Assembly (NCBI GenBank): GCA_013151315.1
Contig: JAADIN010000214.1
Coordinates: forward strand, 1 to 5,957
Direction of reading: 5' to 3'
Source of the DNA: Planctomycetota bacterium
Lineage (GTDB): Bacteria > Planctomycetota > Planctomycetia > Pirellulales > Lacipirellulaceae
DNA length: 5,957 bases
Shown here: piece after piece, positions 5,855 through 5,957 of the stretch
Position numbering within the stretch: the first letter of the stretch is position 1
Layout: the number at the start of each line of letters is the position of its first letter
Position numbers and translations under genes: made by a program
Notes under the pieces: generated by a model
The model's database searches: none
Told to the model about the DNA's origin: nothing
Seen by the model: the letters and a program-made list of their open reading frames with translations, nothing else

Positions 5855-5957
5855 GTTCGGGTAAGGTTCCGAGGTTGTGAGACAAGGCGGTCACTGGCTT
5901 CGTAGGTGCGGAAGCCGTAGGGTTTTCTGGTCGTCAGTTTTTTACGTCTCCACCGAA
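5841..5957 (-). pseudogene. Frameshifted C-terminal remnant of a transposase (ISL3-like)
   Basis: Reading the - strand from the window edge, 5955-5896 gives KKLTTRKPYGFRTYEA (with four more residues before it). One base later (5895) the reading continues in another frame at 5894-5841 as VTALSHNLGTLPEPKFTQ. Joined, this resembles the C-terminal tail of planctomycete transposases as I remember them (RKxYGFRTYEAxEIALYHxLGxLPEPxxTH), which I place near the ISL3 group. The single-base shift and the lack of a stop where such proteins usually end mark it as decayed. The remainder lies outside the window, so whether a full element exists beyond the edge cannot be seen. It abuts the end of the ceramidase-family gene within about 45 bases. 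The transposase assignment is fairly secure; the family is less so. Confidence 0.55.

Noticed and set aside
5803..5880. Small + strand frame beginning MDKDPDSRLLARIW
   Set aside because: It is the antisense of the transposase remnant, with no independent evidence for translation.

Overview
The window looks like planctomycete DNA, probably from the Pirellulales. The reasons are moderate GC, export-tagged Gfo/Idh/MocA oxidoreductases, a ceramidase-fold hydrolase, an unusual Nramp-like transporter and decayed transposon pieces. This assignment is inference from gene content; no taxonomic marker gene is present.

All real genes lie on the + strand. In order they are: the last 44 codons of a probable enolase-superfamily (mandelate racemase / muconate lactonizing type) enzyme (3-137); a short gap with a weak hairpin; a Gfo/Idh/MocA oxidoreductase with an N-terminal signal-like segment (226-1263); an 11-TM Nramp-family protein that overlaps it by ATGA (1260-2591); a Tat-exported Gfo/Idh/MocA oxidoreductase (2617-3993); a 296-bp intergenic region; and a Sec-exported neutral-ceramidase-family hydrolase (4290-5798). 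The last about 115 bases hold the frameshifted tail of a transposase on the - strand.

The most distinctive DNA is the 296-bp gap. It contains a 235-bp fold-back element (4006-4240) with 14-15 bp terminal inverted repeats, flanked exactly by an 8-bp direct repeat, AACATAAG. Inside it is a second, nested inverted repeat whose arms are each built of three 10-bp units of the type CACrGATnnA. This has the architecture of a MITE-like non-autonomous element that inserted with an 8-bp target duplication. Removing it leaves a 53-bp gap between the oxidoreductase and ceramidase-family genes, so all the genes may once have formed a single operon.

Functionally the cluster looks like a catabolic or scavenging unit: a hydrolase outside the cytoplasmic membrane, two exported oxidoreductases, a LeuT-fold transporter and an acid-sugar-type dehydratase/racemase. 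The transporter lacks the Nramp metal-binding signatures (GPGS replaces DPGN, and the TM6 MPH motif is absent), so it may move something other than Mn2+/Fe2+. The substrate of the cluster cannot be read from the sequence.
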